Source: Acidobacteriota bacterium (GTDB lineage: Bacteria; Acidobacteriota; Terriglobia; Terriglobales; Acidobacteriaceae). Taken from it: a stretch of 33,098 nt of DNA. The stretch lies in NCBI GenBank assembly GCA_021846945.1, contig JAJZVZ010000039.1:1-33098 (forward strand). Direction: 5' to 3'. The notes beneath the pieces were generated by a model that worked only from the letters and a program-made list of their open reading frames with translations, did no database searches and was not told where the DNA came from. Both the position numbers and the translations under genes were made by a program. This document shows positions 16,930-25,411 of the stretch, piece after piece (the first letter of the stretch is position 1; each line of letters starts with the position of its first letter).

Positions 16930-18620
16930 CCCACTGCTTGCGGAACGTGGCCAACCGGACGGTCGCGCTCAACGGCGGCAAGTTTTTCGCCGGCAAGCTG
17001 GGCGCGAAGCTCGTCATTGGTATGACGTGCGAACCATGCGCGAAGGTTTTCGTCTGGCTGGCGTTCGGCCAGATATCCGCGTAACAGGCGCTCGATCGCT
17101 TCCGGCACCAGCGGCGCCGGGCAGCGATAGCCAACCGGGCGCGCGATGCCCGCGTTTTGGCCGACCGCTCCGCCAAGGCAGAAGTAGTAAGCATCGGTCA
17201 GTTTGCCCTCGTGCTTGATCTTCTTGCCTTCGAGGCCAATGTCAGCGATCCAGTGCTGGCCGCAGCCGTTGGGGCAGCCGGTGACATGCAGTTTGAGTTG
17301 CTGATCGAACTGCGGCAGACGCTCTTCAAGTTCATCGACGAGCCAGCGCGTAAAGCCCTTGGTCTCGGTGATGGCCAGCTTGCAGAACTCGGTGCCCGTG
17401 CAGGCGATGGCACCGCGCCAGAATGGCGATCCATTCACATGAAGACCAATCTGTCCGAGTTCGCGCGCCAGTTCACCGGTCTTGCGATAAGGCACATTGA
17501 TAAAGAGCAGATTCTGCGTAACTGTGGCGCGAAGCTCTCCGCTGCCAAAACGCTCGGCCAACTCGGCTGCGGCTTGCAACTGCTCGCCGGTCAGCCGGCC
17601 ACGAAGGACCGAGGCCCCGACGTAAGCCAGGCCCGGCTGGCGCTGCGGATGAACACCGGCGTGATCGCGCAGAATTTCATCGGGAACCTGCTCAGGCGCG
17701 CCCGGCTCCAGAGTGAATGGCAGCCGTGATTGCAACTCAGCCAGAAAATCCGACGCAGTCCAGCCTTCTTTCAGGAAAAGATATTTGAGGCGGGCGCGGT
17801 CACGGCTTTCGCGCAGCACCGTCTTGTCACGGAAGATCTCTGCGATGGCGCGGGACGTGGTGACGACCTGATGCGGATGAACGAAGGCATCGAGCCGGAC
17901 GGCGAGATGCGGCTCATTGGAGAGGCCACCGCCAACGCGCACCGAGAAGCCCACTTCGCCGCCGCGCTCGACCGGCGTGAATGCAATGTCATTGATCTCG
18001 GGGTAAGCGCACCAGGTGGGGCAGCCGGTAACGCATATCTTGAATTTGCGCGGCAGGTTGTAGAACTCCGGATTGCCTTTGAGCAGACGGGAGATCTCAA
18101 GCGCAATGGGTGAGGCATCGATGAGCTCATCGGCGGCGATGCCGGCCAGCGGGCAGCCGGTAACGTTGCGCACCACATCGCCGCACGCACCCTTCGGGGA
18201 GAGGCCGATGGCGTTCAAAGTATCGACGATTTCAGGAAGCGATTCGATGGTAAGCCAGTGAAGCTGAATATTCTGGCGGACGGTGATGTCGGCAAGGTTG
18301 CGGGCATGCTTGCGCGCCAGTTCGCCAATCACGCGAAGCTGCCGGGCGGAGACGATTCCATTGGGAAAGCCGATCCGCATCATAAAGTAATCAGAGGCCA
18401 ACCCCTCGCCGCCCTTGCCGCCGACTGCACCTACACCATCGCCCTGGGTATAGACGCCCCACCATTTGAAGTACATGGATGCCCATTCGGGCAGCACGCT
18501 GGAGCGGCCTGCGCGGGCAAAGGCACGCACTTCGTCGAATGCCTGCCAGGGATTCTTCTCAAGTTTGAGGCGCTCGGCGCGTTGAGCTTTTGTCTCTTTT
18601 ACGTCAACAGTTTGGGTCAT
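16923..18620 (-). CDS. ferredoxin-dependent sulfite/nitrite reductase (sirohaem, 4Fe-4S)
   Basis: 565 residues. Six-electron reduction of sulfite to sulfide or nitrite to ammonia at coupled sirohaem and 4Fe-4S centres. Cluster ligands are complete: C407 and C413 (ACTGTEFCKLAI) and C449 and C453 (TGCPNGCGQHW), in the canonical C-x5-C, C-x3-C arrangement. Two sirohaem/ferredoxin half-domain repeats are visible, with RQNIQLHWLTI (first) and TQNLLFINVP (second). Sequence alone does not separate NirA from SirA. The Cys-rich attenuator directly upstream and the fused CysG downstream favour sulfite reduction for cysteine synthesis. AAAGGTGA gives a good Shine-Dalgarno before ATG 18620. Calling it assimilatory is inference. 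Confidence 0.9.
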   Translation of the reverse strand: MTQTVDVKETKAQRAERLKLEKNPWQAFDEVRAFARAGRSSVLPEWASMYFKWWGVYTQGDGVGAVGGKGGEGLASDYFMMRIGFPNGIVSARQLRVIGELARKHARNLADITVRQNIQLHWLTIESLPEIVDTLNAIGLSPKGACGDVVRNVTGCPLAGIAADELIDASPIALEISRLLKGNPEFYNLPRKFKICVTGCPTWCAYPEINDIAFTPVERGGEVGFSVRVGGGLSNEPHLAVRLDAFVHPHQVVTTSRAIAEIFRDKTVLRESRDRARLKYLFLKEGWTASDFLAELQSRLPFTLEPGAPEQVPDEILRDHAGVHPQRQPGLAYVGASVLRGRLTGEQLQAAAELAERFGSGELRATVTQNLLFINVPYRKTGELARELGQIGLHVNGSPFWRGAIACTGTEFCKLAITETKGFTRWLVDELEERLPQFDQQLKLHVTGCPNGCGQHWIADIGLEGKKIKHEGKLTDAYYFCLGGAVGQNAGIARPVGYRCPAPLVPEAIERLLRGYLAERQPDENLRAWFARHTNDELRAQLAGEKLAAVERDRPVGHVPQAVGD

Positions 18621-18636
18621 AGTTCACCTTTGGACC

Positions 18637-18682
18637 AAAAAAATAGAACGCCCGCGACAGTTCGAGTCCATCGCGGGCGTTC
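18637..18682 (-). terminator. attenuator terminator in the leader of the reductase gene
   Basis: GAACGCCCGCGA (18671-18682 read on the minus strand) and its complement (18646-18657) form a perfect 12-bp stem around a 13-nt loop, followed by TA and seven T residues (18637-18643). It lies after the mini-ORF at 18722 and only 16 nt before the reductase ATG, so it sits inside the transcription unit and would stop it before the gene. No stop codon of an upstream gene is close enough to explain it: the GH16 gene ends at 18924, 240 nt away. Confidence 0.85.
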
Positions 18683-18721
18683 AGAAAAACTTGGATTTAA
18701 AAATCGACTTTCACACCCAGG

Positions 18722-18775
18722 TCAACTGCGCACGCGATGCGTGAAACAGCAGCGACAACAAGAGTGCATTTCCAT
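18722..18775 (-). CDS. cysteine-rich leader peptide (MEMHSCCRCCFTHRVRS)
   Basis: A 17-codon ORF with four Cys codons in five (TGT TGT CGC TGC TGT, codons 6-10), ending 40 nt before the terminator stem. Cys is the rarest residue in most proteins, so this cluster right before a sulfur-assimilation-type gene is hard to explain by chance. Its likely role is to sense charged tRNA-Cys: stalling at these codons would change folding of the nascent RNA. The frame is also open from ATG 18784 (three extra codons). A promoter-like pair at 18783-18812 puts the transcript start within a few bases of ATG 18775, so translation may be leaderless. Short Cys-rich upstream ORFs controlling sulfur genes are known in mycobacteria; I know of none described in acidobacteria. 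Confidence 0.7.
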   Translation of the reverse strand: MEMHSCCRCCFTHRVRS

Positions 18776-18782
18776 ACGAGCC

Positions 18783-18812
18783 ATGATACCGGCATTGCGC
18801 CGGAAAAATCAA
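18783..18812 (-). promoter_or_regulatory. putative sigma-70-type promoter of the leader-reductase-cysG unit
   Basis: On the minus strand TTGATT (18807-18812), 18 bases, TATCAT (18783-18788). The -10 matches TATAAT at five of six positions and the -35 matches TTGACA at four of six. The ATG of the leader peptide (18775) is 7 nt after the -10. The remaining bases up to the GH16 stop at 18924 hold nothing I can name. Confidence 0.5.
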
Positions 18813-18923
18813 CTGCAATCTTCAGCCCCCGTCGCGGTGGATGAGACTCCCGCGATGGTAGCCAGCGATTGAAAACGCCAGCGCAGGCATGAAGGATCGT
18901 ATCGCGATTGATCGCAACCGCTT

Positions 18924-20087
18924 TTAGTTGGTATAGATACGCACGTAATCCACCAGCAGAGTCGAGGGAAACGGTGTGGTTGAATTGGGCGGGCCGGGCC
19001 AATTGCCACCGATAGCGATATTGAGAATGATGAAGTTTGACTGGCCGCTATCAAAAGGCCAGACAGCGCCGGAAAGATTGTTCAGGCTCGAAGGCGTGAA
19101 GGTCGCGTAGGGGTGCGTGGGATCATCCACGTAATACGCGATGCTGTTCGGCGTCTTGATCATGCCATAGGTGTGCCAACCGGCCGCGGTGGCGCCGCCG
19201 GTGAAATCGTAGGTCATGCCGAGTTTGCCGCCCGTAAAGCCGGTGCCATGAATCGACCCCTCGTTCCAGTCGGAAGTTCCCGGCAGAGGATTACTCTGCG
19301 TGCCCACGGGAGGCAGACCTGCCGAGTTGATCCGCTCCATTACGTCCATCTCGCCGCAGGCCGGCCAGCCGGCCGTACTGGCGTTATTGCCTTCGAGCCA
19401 GAATGCCGGCCAGATGCCCTGCCCTTCCGGCACCCAGATGCGCGCTTCGAGCCTTCCGTACTGGAAGCTGAACAGTCCCTGCGTTTGCATGCGCGCCGAA
19501 GTGTAGACGCCGGAAGAAGGCTGCTGCGCGACAATGTGCAGAAAGCCATCCGTCCCCACAAAGGAATTGGGATAGGCCGGATCGCACGGCGACGCGCTCG
19601 AGTTATACGCGCAGTGAATATCGACGCTGCTATTCACGTCTGCCCCGGTGAGGTACTTCCAGACCGCAGGGTTGGGCTGCGCGTTGGCGCCGGTCGAGTT
19701 CTCAAACTCGTCGGACCACACCAGCGTATCCGAGGGAATATTGACATTGAAGTCCTGGCTGGTGACGCTGCTTGCCGTCTCGCTTCCCATCTGCGCGATC
19801 GCCTTGACCGTCACGTTTGAAGAAACCAGAAAGGGCGCGACATAGCGCGTCGAACTCGTCGTCGGCGTGGTTCCATCAACGGTGTAATAGATAAGAGAGC
19901 CGGACTCCGATGGAACCAGCGTAACGATCACGGCGCCGTTTTGCGCATTGGCCGTGGAGATGGTTGGAGCTGTTGTTTGTGTTGCGGAAGTGGTGGTTGA
20001 GGCGCTCGCTGCGCCGCCTCCGCTGCATCCACAAAAGAGAGAACCCGACAAGAGAACTACCGGCCAGATCGTCGCGCGAACACGCAT
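18924..20087 (-). CDS. family 16 glycoside hydrolase lipoprotein with a CHB_HEX-type domain
   Basis: 387 residues. The start MRVRATIWPVVLLSGSLFCGCSGGG is a lipoprotein signal with Cys after LFCG, so the protein is probably membrane-anchored outside the cytoplasm. Residues about 40-115 (AVIVTLVPSESGSLIYYTVDGTTPTTSSTRYVAPF...VKAIA) match the chitobiase C-terminal-like domain. The GH16 catalytic domain follows, with nucleophile E246, D248 and acid/base E251 in GEMDVMER, plus LVWSDEFE and GIWPAFWLEG. GH16 enzymes cut beta-1,3(4)-glucans, laminarin, agar or carrageenan; the motif pattern suggests a glucanase or laminarinase. ATG 20087 is preferred because GGGGAG lies 9 nt upstream and gives the lipobox position. 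Secretion points to plant or fungal polysaccharide use. Confidence 0.93.
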   Translation of the reverse strand: MRVRATIWPVVLLSGSLFCGCSGGGAASASTTTSATQTTAPTISTANAQNGAVIVTLVPSESGSLIYYTVDGTTPTTSSTRYVAPFLVSSNVTVKAIAQMGSETASSVTSQDFNVNIPSDTLVWSDEFENSTGANAQPNPAVWKYLTGADVNSSVDIHCAYNSSASPCDPAYPNSFVGTDGFLHIVAQQPSSGVYTSARMQTQGLFSFQYGRLEARIWVPEGQGIWPAFWLEGNNASTAGWPACGEMDVMERINSAGLPPVGTQSNPLPGTSDWNEGSIHGTGFTGGKLGMTYDFTGGATAAGWHTYGMIKTPNSIAYYVDDPTHPYATFTPSSLNNLSGAVWPFDSGQSNFIILNIAIGGNWPGPPNSTTPFPSTLLVDYVRIYTN

Positions 20088-20178
20088 ATGCAATGACTCC
20101 CCGTTCAAATTGCGGGGGAAGAGTGCGCAACCTGACGCAACCATGAAATCACCGGGAAGGCAGGTGCGTCAATTGGCG

Positions 20179-20215
20179 AAAAAGACAAACGGCCGGAAGC
20201 GATGCCCCGGCCGTT
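20179..20215 (-). terminator. intrinsic terminator of the Tyr/Pro-rich protein gene
   Basis: AACGGCCGG (20188-20196) and CCGGCCGTT (20207-20215) form a perfect 9-bp stem with a 10-nt loop. On the minus strand it is followed by TGTC and five T residues (20179-20183). It lies between the gene ending at 20369 and the GH16 gene. Confidence 0.7.
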
Positions 20216-20368
20216 CGAGGAGGTCCACACACGTTCTCGCTTTTCCGTAATTTCAATCTTGCATAGACGCAAATAATTCTACGCAAATACCCCCTGGCAA
20301 GCCCCTCACGCGCTTCAACCACAACATTTCCCCGACACGAACCGGTCCCAATGGCTCGGCTGCCGGAC

Positions 20369-21469
20369 TCAGTAGACGCTGTACACCGTTCCGATTCCCA
20401 CCGTGCTGCCATAGCTCTGGGGCTGCGGTACCGGCCGCGTGTACGACACTCGCCTGATGTTCCCATAGGTTGCCTGTGTCGGGGGCGCAGCAGCCCTGAG
20501 CACATTGTTGTTGCCAGGAGGGTACGTCCATGGAGAGTGGTATGCAGCCCTGGGCGACGCGTAGGCAGAGACTCCCGGAGCGTAGTACGTTACCGCAGGT
20601 GCGCCGTAGACGTACGCTCCGGCATAACCTTGCGGAACGTAATACCCCGCCACAGGAGCATAGGCGATCACGGGCTGCGATGGCCTGATGATCACCGGCG
20701 TATACATCCACGGCGCATACGCCGAGGGCGCATAGGCGATCACCGGGGGAGTCATGGCCACGACCATCGGAGCGTAATACACCGGAGGCGGTGGCGCCGG
20801 CTGGTATTCGGGAACATACGCCGATTGCGGAGCGGGTTGCTGCTCCTGCGCGGGAGGTGGAGGCTCGGGCGCATAGGCATTCGGCGAGCGGTGCGTCAGA
20901 CCGTAAGGATCCTTGTCCGGAGCGTCAGTCGCAGGAACGACCAGATCGTTCATTACCTTCAGCGTGATGCGGGTTTCTTCTTTGAGCGTGGGCCGGGGAC
21001 CACGCCGCGGCAGGTTGAGCATATCGATCGGCCACAGAATCGGAATCATCCACTCGACCGTGTCGCGCACAGCGTGGCCTTTTCCGAGGATGCGTCCATG
21101 CATGTCGACTCTGTAACCCGGCACGTCCACGACCCGGGCATCGATGGGAATGATTGTGTCAGGCTGGATAAACATGCGGTTGAACTTTAGCTCCATCCAT
21201 CCCTTGCCGACAAAGTGCCCCGGATCTTTATAGTCCTCAAACCTTCCCTCCAGAAAGCTGTTGTAAGGAAGGACAGAGCGCCCATAAAGTTCGCTATAGC
21301 CGACCTGGCAGAGAACTGGATCGCCTACGGCGGTGCTTTTGGATGAGATTTTTGATTCACCCACAGTACATGAGATCAACGAGCCGGCGGGTATAATCCG
21401 TTGACCGGTGTCCGCAAACAACGAGGACGCCAGCAGGAGCGAGAAAGCAACGAGCGAGGTGCCTTTCAT
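20369..21469 (-). CDS. secreted protein with a TrbI-like N-terminal domain and a Tyr/Pro/Ala-rich C-terminal half
   Basis: 366 residues. Signal peptide MKGTSLVAFSLLLASSLFA. Residues about 25-170 (IIPAGSLISCTVGESKISSKSTAVGDPVLCQV...LPYNSFLEGRF...MELKFNRMF) resemble the beta-barrel of TrbI/VirB10-like or LPS-transport-accessory domains: a solubility-tuning protein that treats ionic or lipid cargo. From about 195 on it is low-complexity (PPPPAQEQQPAPQ, repeated YAP, IAYAP and YYAP units), likely disordered and extracellular. ATG 21469 is chosen because GGAGGG precedes it closely; an upstream start at 21487 adds six residues. The gene stands alone, with the terminator at 20179. Function unknown; the N-terminal resemblance is weak. 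Confidence 0.6.
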   Translation of the reverse strand: MKGTSLVAFSLLLASSLFADTGQRIIPAGSLISCTVGESKISSKSTAVGDPVLCQVGYSELYGRSVLPYNSFLEGRFEDYKDPGHFVGKGWMELKFNRMFIQPDTIIPIDARVVDVPGYRVDMHGRILGKGHAVRDTVEWMIPILWPIDMLNLPRRGPRPTLKEETRITLKVMNDLVVPATDAPDKDPYGLTHRSPNAYAPEPPPPAQEQQPAPQSAYVPEYQPAPPPPVYYAPMVVAMTPPVIAYAPSAYAPWMYTPVIIRPSQPVIAYAPVAGYYVPQGYAGAYVYGAPAVTYYAPGVSAYASPRAAYHSPWTYPPGNNNVLRAAAPPTQATYGNIRRVSYTRPVPQPQSYGSTVGIGTVYSVY

Positions 21470-21694
21470 AGAAACCCTCCAAGGCATAACTCTGGTGAAG
21501 AGTGGATGCGTTCTCAGGTTTAGCGGACTCCGAACTACACGGCAATCCTGAAATTGCCGCGAAGCGTCTCGGGAGACCAGCTTTCAAAAGACGTGATTTG
21601 AGTGAAAGCCCCCTATGAGCCGAATCATACCCGCAAAAACGAAAAAAGTTGCGGCTGGGCTCGAAATTATTTTTTGCGCCTGAATGGCAGCCGC

Positions 21695-24600
21695 TTACAC
21701 GACGAAATACTTTGCCTGCGGGTGATGCACCACGATGGCGTTGGTGCTCTGCTCCGGTTCAAGATGAAAACCTTCGGTCAGACGCACGCCGATCCGCTCT
21801 TCGGGCTTGAGCAGACGGAAGATTTTCGTCTGATCCTCAAGATTCGGGCAGGCCGGATAGCCGAAGGAATAGCGCGAGCCACGATACTTCTGATGAAAGA
21901 GGTCAGAGACGCGCGGCGCGTCCTCGCCCGTAATCCCCAGAAACCCGCGCGCCCGCTTGTGCGTCAGCTCAGCCAGCGCCTCGGCAGTTTCCACGGAGAG
22001 CCCATGCAGATAAAGGTACTTGGTAAAGTCGCCGGCTTCGAAGAGACTGAGCGTCTGTCGGCTGGCCTCGGAACCAATGGTCACAATCGAGAAGCCGACC
22101 ACATCGCGCTGGCCTGTCCCCAGCGGCTCGAAGAAATCGGCAATCGAAAGCCGGCGGCCCTGGGACTGCCGCGGGAAGATGATCCGCTCCAGCTCGCGCT
22201 CCGGGTCTTCCGGATCAAAGATGATCAGATCGTCGCGTTGGCTGGCGCAGGGATAAAAGCCAATGATCGACTTGGGCTCGAACCAGCCTGAATCTGCTAC
22301 GTCTTTTTCCAGCTCGTGCAGGATGGGGCGATACTTCTCTTCCACCAGGCGCAGGTAATCGGCCTGCGCGGCGGTCTTGAGCTGCCACTGGTTCTTGAAG
22401 AGCGCGGTCTCATTGAGATAGGCAAAGACTTCGTCGAGCTTGTAGTCGGTGAAGACGCGCGCGCCCCAGAAAGCGGGCTGGGGAATCTCGGTGACTCTTT
22501 CGACGGCCGGCGAGCGCCCTTCCGGCGTCAATTCGACCAGCGTCAGATCCGGCGTTGCCACGGCAGCCTTGGTAAAGACCTTCACCGTCTTGCCTTCGGT
22601 TTCGCGCTGGGCGCGCACGGCGGAATCATCCGAGGTCAGATCGGTCATCACGTGCAGTCCCGCGAAGGCGTCCTCGGCATAAAAGACCGGTCCGGCATAT
22701 TCCTTGCGCAGGTCGTCCTCGACATACTTGCGGGTGAGCGCCGCGCCGCCGCAGACGACCGGCACGCCCATTCCCAGCCGCTCCAGGTCCTGGAGCACAT
22801 ACTTCATCTCAAGCGTGGACTTGACCAGCAGGCCGCTGAGCCCGATAGCGTCGGCATTGACCTCGCGCGCGGCGGCAATGATGGCATCAGACGGCTGCTT
22901 GATGCCGAGGTTGACCACGCGAAAGCCGTTGTTCGAGAGGATGATATCGACCAGGTTCTTGCCAATGTCGTGCACATCGCCCTTGACCGTGGCCAGCACC
23001 ATCGTCCCCTTGCCGCCACCATCAGACTTCTCCATCTTCGGCTCAAGGTAGGCAACCGCGGCCTTCATCACGGAAGCCGAATCGAGCACCGACGGAAGTT
23101 GCATCTTGCGTGCTCCGAAGAGATCGCCGACGGTCTTCATGCCATCCAGCAGTACGGTGTTGATCAGATCCAGGGGAGTGTAGGTTGCCAGCGCTTCTTC
23201 AAGTGCCTTTTCAAGAGTCTGCTTATGCTCGCCGTGACCGATGGACCGCTCGCCGCGAATAATGAGCTGCTTGAGCTTCTCCTCAATAGCGAGACTTTCA
23301 ACCGCCGCTTCGTCTTCCTCCTGAGCGCCCTTGGCCGAGCCGGTAAAGTGGGCCATGTAAGCCTGAAGCGGGTCCACATCGCCGCTGCGGTCCTGAAAGA
23401 TGAGCTTGCGCGCAAGTTCAACTTCAACTTCAGGAATTTTGTACAGAGGATAGATTTTGCTGTAGTTAACAATAGCTGAATCCAGACCGCGATCCACCGC
23501 TTCCTTGAGGAAAACACTGTTGAGAACGCGGCGGGCATAGGCGTTCAGGCCGAAAGATATGTTGGAGACGCCCAGGACGGTTTTGCACAGCGGCAACTCC
23601 TGCTTGATGCGCCGTACGGCTTCCAGCGTCTCGATGGCCGCGGTGCGATAGTCCTCCTGCCCAGTGGAAATGGGCAGCGTAAGCGGGTCGAAGATCAGGT
23701 CCTCGGAGCGCAAACCATACTTGTTGACTGCCAGGTCATGGATACGATGCGCGATGGCGACCTTCCGGTCAGCGGTGAGCGCCATGCCCTGCTCGTCGAT
23801 TGTGAGGGCGATGACCGCGGCGCCGTAGCGGCGCGCCATGGGCAGGACAAGGCTGGTGCGCTTCTCGCCGTCCTCCAGGTTGATGGAGTTGATGATGGGC
23901 TTGCCGGGGATGCGCTTGAGCGCCTCCTCGATGACGTTAGCCTCGGTCGAATCCACCATAATGGGCGCGGTCACGCGGGTGGCGATCTTTTCGAGCACGG
24001 CATTCATATAGGCCTGCTCGTCTTCGCCGACGATGGCGCAACAAAGGTCGAGCATCTGCGAGCCTTCGGCAACGAGCCGCTTGGCCATAGCCAGAATGCC
24101 GTCGTAATCCCCACCCCGGACCATGTTGCGGAAGTTCTCCAGCCGGGTGGTGGTATTCATCTCCTCAGCGATCACCACGGGCTGGCCGTCGGTTTCCAGC
24201 GGCACGGCCGAAAAGGCGCTGGCCGCGACCGATTGGCGGGTGACGGAGCGAGGCGCGGCGGTGACGCCGTGCAGGGCCTCGACAACGGCGTGGAGGTGCT
24301 CGGGCGTGGTGCCGCAGCAGCCGCCCACCACCTGCACCCCATATTCGGAGACAAACCGGCGATGGTAGGCCGCGAGTTCCGCCGGCGTCAGCTTATAGAC
24401 GGCGTGGCCACCTTCGTTGTGCGGCAGGCCGGCATTGGGCAGCACGCTGATAGGCACGGTGGAGTTCTGGCAGAGGAAGCGAACCGCATCATTCATCTCC
24501 GCCGGGCCGGTGGCGCAGTTGAGGCCAATCACGTCGGGCTGGAAGCACTCGAGCACGGCCAGCGCCGCGCCGATCTCGGAACCGAGCAGCATCGTTCCCG

Positions 24601-25204
24601 TAGCTTCAAGTGTCACTTGCACTTGTAGAGCTATCTTGTTGCGAGCATTGGCAATGCTTCCGTCTTTTGCGGCACGAATGGCGTCCTGACAGGCGGCAAG
24701 TGCAATCTTGGCCTGGAGCAGGTCCTGGCACGTTTCAATGAGCAGCACGTCCACGCCGCCTTCGATCAGCGCCTCCGCCTGTTCACGGTAGGTGGCGGCC
24801 ATCTCGTCATAGCTAATGTGGCCGAGTGAGGGCAGCTTGGTGGTGGGTCCCATGGAGCCGGCCACGAAGCGCGGCTTCTCCGGTGTCGAGTATTGATCCG
24901 CAACTTCGCGGGCCAGGCGAGCGGCGGCGATATTCAGCTCGCGGGTGCGGTCCTGGAGGTCGTACTCGGCCAGCACGATGCTCGTCGAACCGAAGCTGTC
25001 GGTCTCGATTACGTCACAACCGGCTTCAAGATACGAAGCATGAATGGCGCGGATCACGTCGGGCCGTGACAGCACCAGCAGTTCATTACAGCCCTCCTTG
25101 CCCCAGAAATCCTCCGGGGTAAGATGGTGCTTTTGCACGCTTGTGCCCATCGCGCCATCGTAGATGAGGACGCGCCGTCCGAGTTCCTGTACAAAATCTG
25201 TCAA
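21695..25204 (-). CDS. metH: cobalamin-dependent methionine synthase
   Basis: About 1169 residues, complete. Transfers methyl from methyltetrahydrofolate via cob(I)alamin to homocysteine. Modules in order: homocysteine domain with zinc ligands C230 (GLNCATG), C296 and C297 (GGCCGT); pterin domain from about 350 (VIAEEMNTTTRLENF, GVSNISFGL); helical cap and B12 domain with axial ligand H745 in GDVHDIGKNLV; C-terminal reactivation domain with SAM motif RGSRYSFGYPACPN. That motif variant is also found in cyanobacterial MetH, to my memory. No ATG suits: the TTG at 25204 (TTG ACA GAT TTT) puts LTDFVQELGRRVLIYDGAMGT at the usual distance; a TTG at 25294 would add 30 odd residues. I find no B12 or SAM riboswitch upstream. 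Confidence 0.95.
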   Translation of the reverse strand: MTDFVQELGRRVLIYDGAMGTSVQKHHLTPEDFWGKEGCNELLVLSRPDVIRAIHASYLEAGCDVIETDSFGSTSIVLAEYDLQDRTRELNIAAARLAREVADQYSTPEKPRFVAGSMGPTTKLPSLGHISYDEMAATYREQAEALIEGGVDVLLIETCQDLLQAKIALAACQDAIRAAKDGSIANARNKIALQVQVTLEATGTMLLGSEIGAALAVLECFQPDVIGLNCATGPAEMNDAVRFLCQNSTVPISVLPNAGLPHNEGGHAVYKLTPAELAAYHRRFVSEYGVQVVGGCCGTTPEHLHAVVEALHGVTAAPRSVTRQSVAASAFSAVPLETDGQPVVIAEEMNTTTRLENFRNMVRGGDYDGILAMAKRLVAEGSQMLDLCCAIVGEDEQAYMNAVLEKIATRVTAPIMVDSTEANVIEEALKRIPGKPIINSINLEDGEKRTSLVLPMARRYGAAVIALTIDEQGMALTADRKVAIAHRIHDLAVNKYGLRSEDLIFDPLTLPISTGQEDYRTAAIETLEAVRRIKQELPLCKTVLGVSNISFGLNAYARRVLNSVFLKEAVDRGLDSAIVNYSKIYPLYKIPEVEVELARKLIFQDRSGDVDPLQAYMAHFTGSAKGAQEEDEAAVESLAIEEKLKQLIIRGERSIGHGEHKQTLEKALEEALATYTPLDLINTVLLDGMKTVGDLFGARKMQLPSVLDSASVMKAAVAYLEPKMEKSDGGGKGTMVLATVKGDVHDIGKNLVDIILSNNGFRVVNLGIKQPSDAIIAAAREVNADAIGLSGLLVKSTLEMKYVLQDLERLGMGVPVVCGGAALTRKYVEDDLRKEYAGPVFYAEDAFAGLHVMTDLTSDDSAVRAQRETEGKTVKVFTKAAVATPDLTLVELTPEGRSPAVERVTEIPQPAFWGARVFTDYKLDEVFAYLNETALFKNQWQLKTAAQADYLRLVEEKYRPILHELEKDVADSGWFEPKSIIGFYPCASQRDDLIIFDPEDPERELERIIFPRQSQGRRLSIADFFEPLGTGQRDVVGFSIVTIGSEASRQTLSLFEAGDFTKYLYLHGLSVETAEALAELTHKRARGFLGITGEDAPRVSDLFHQKYRGSRYSFGYPACPNLEDQTKIFRLLKPEERIGVRLTEGFHLEPEQSTNAIVVHHPQAKYFVV

Positions 25205-25411
25205 AATCGCTCTCGACCTCTTCGGCCGCCTTGAATCACAGGAGAAGCGGCCTTTTATCAAGAATATCGGACTTGGCTGGGTCCGCCCTACCAATTCGCG
25301 GCAAACCGGCTGGCTAAAGGGCTGGGGTGATTCAGGATCGGCCTTAATGGGGAGGCCCGGTTCCGGGCCGGCGGCTATCTTCGATGCTCTAGACTGGAAG
25401 ATGGATACTCC

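Noticed and set aside
18646..18682. GTTCGAGTCC resembling a tRNA T-loop
   Set aside because: It is just the loop of the attenuator terminator; no acceptor, D or anticodon arms surround it.
20351..21190. 279-codon Arg/His-rich frame antisense to the Tyr/Pro-rich protein
   Set aside because: Low-complexity product caused by the repeat-rich opposite strand; the opposite gene has a signal peptide and ribosome site.
22316..23479. 387-codon open frame antisense to metH
   Set aside because: Shadow of a certain, full-length metH; composition (His, Arg, Gly-rich) is that of reverse-complemented codons.
25205..25411. Possible cobalamin or SAM riboswitch before metH
   Set aside because: A short string (AGTCCGATATTC) hinted at the 3' part of a B12 element, but the B12 box and core are absent, and no SAM-box core is present.
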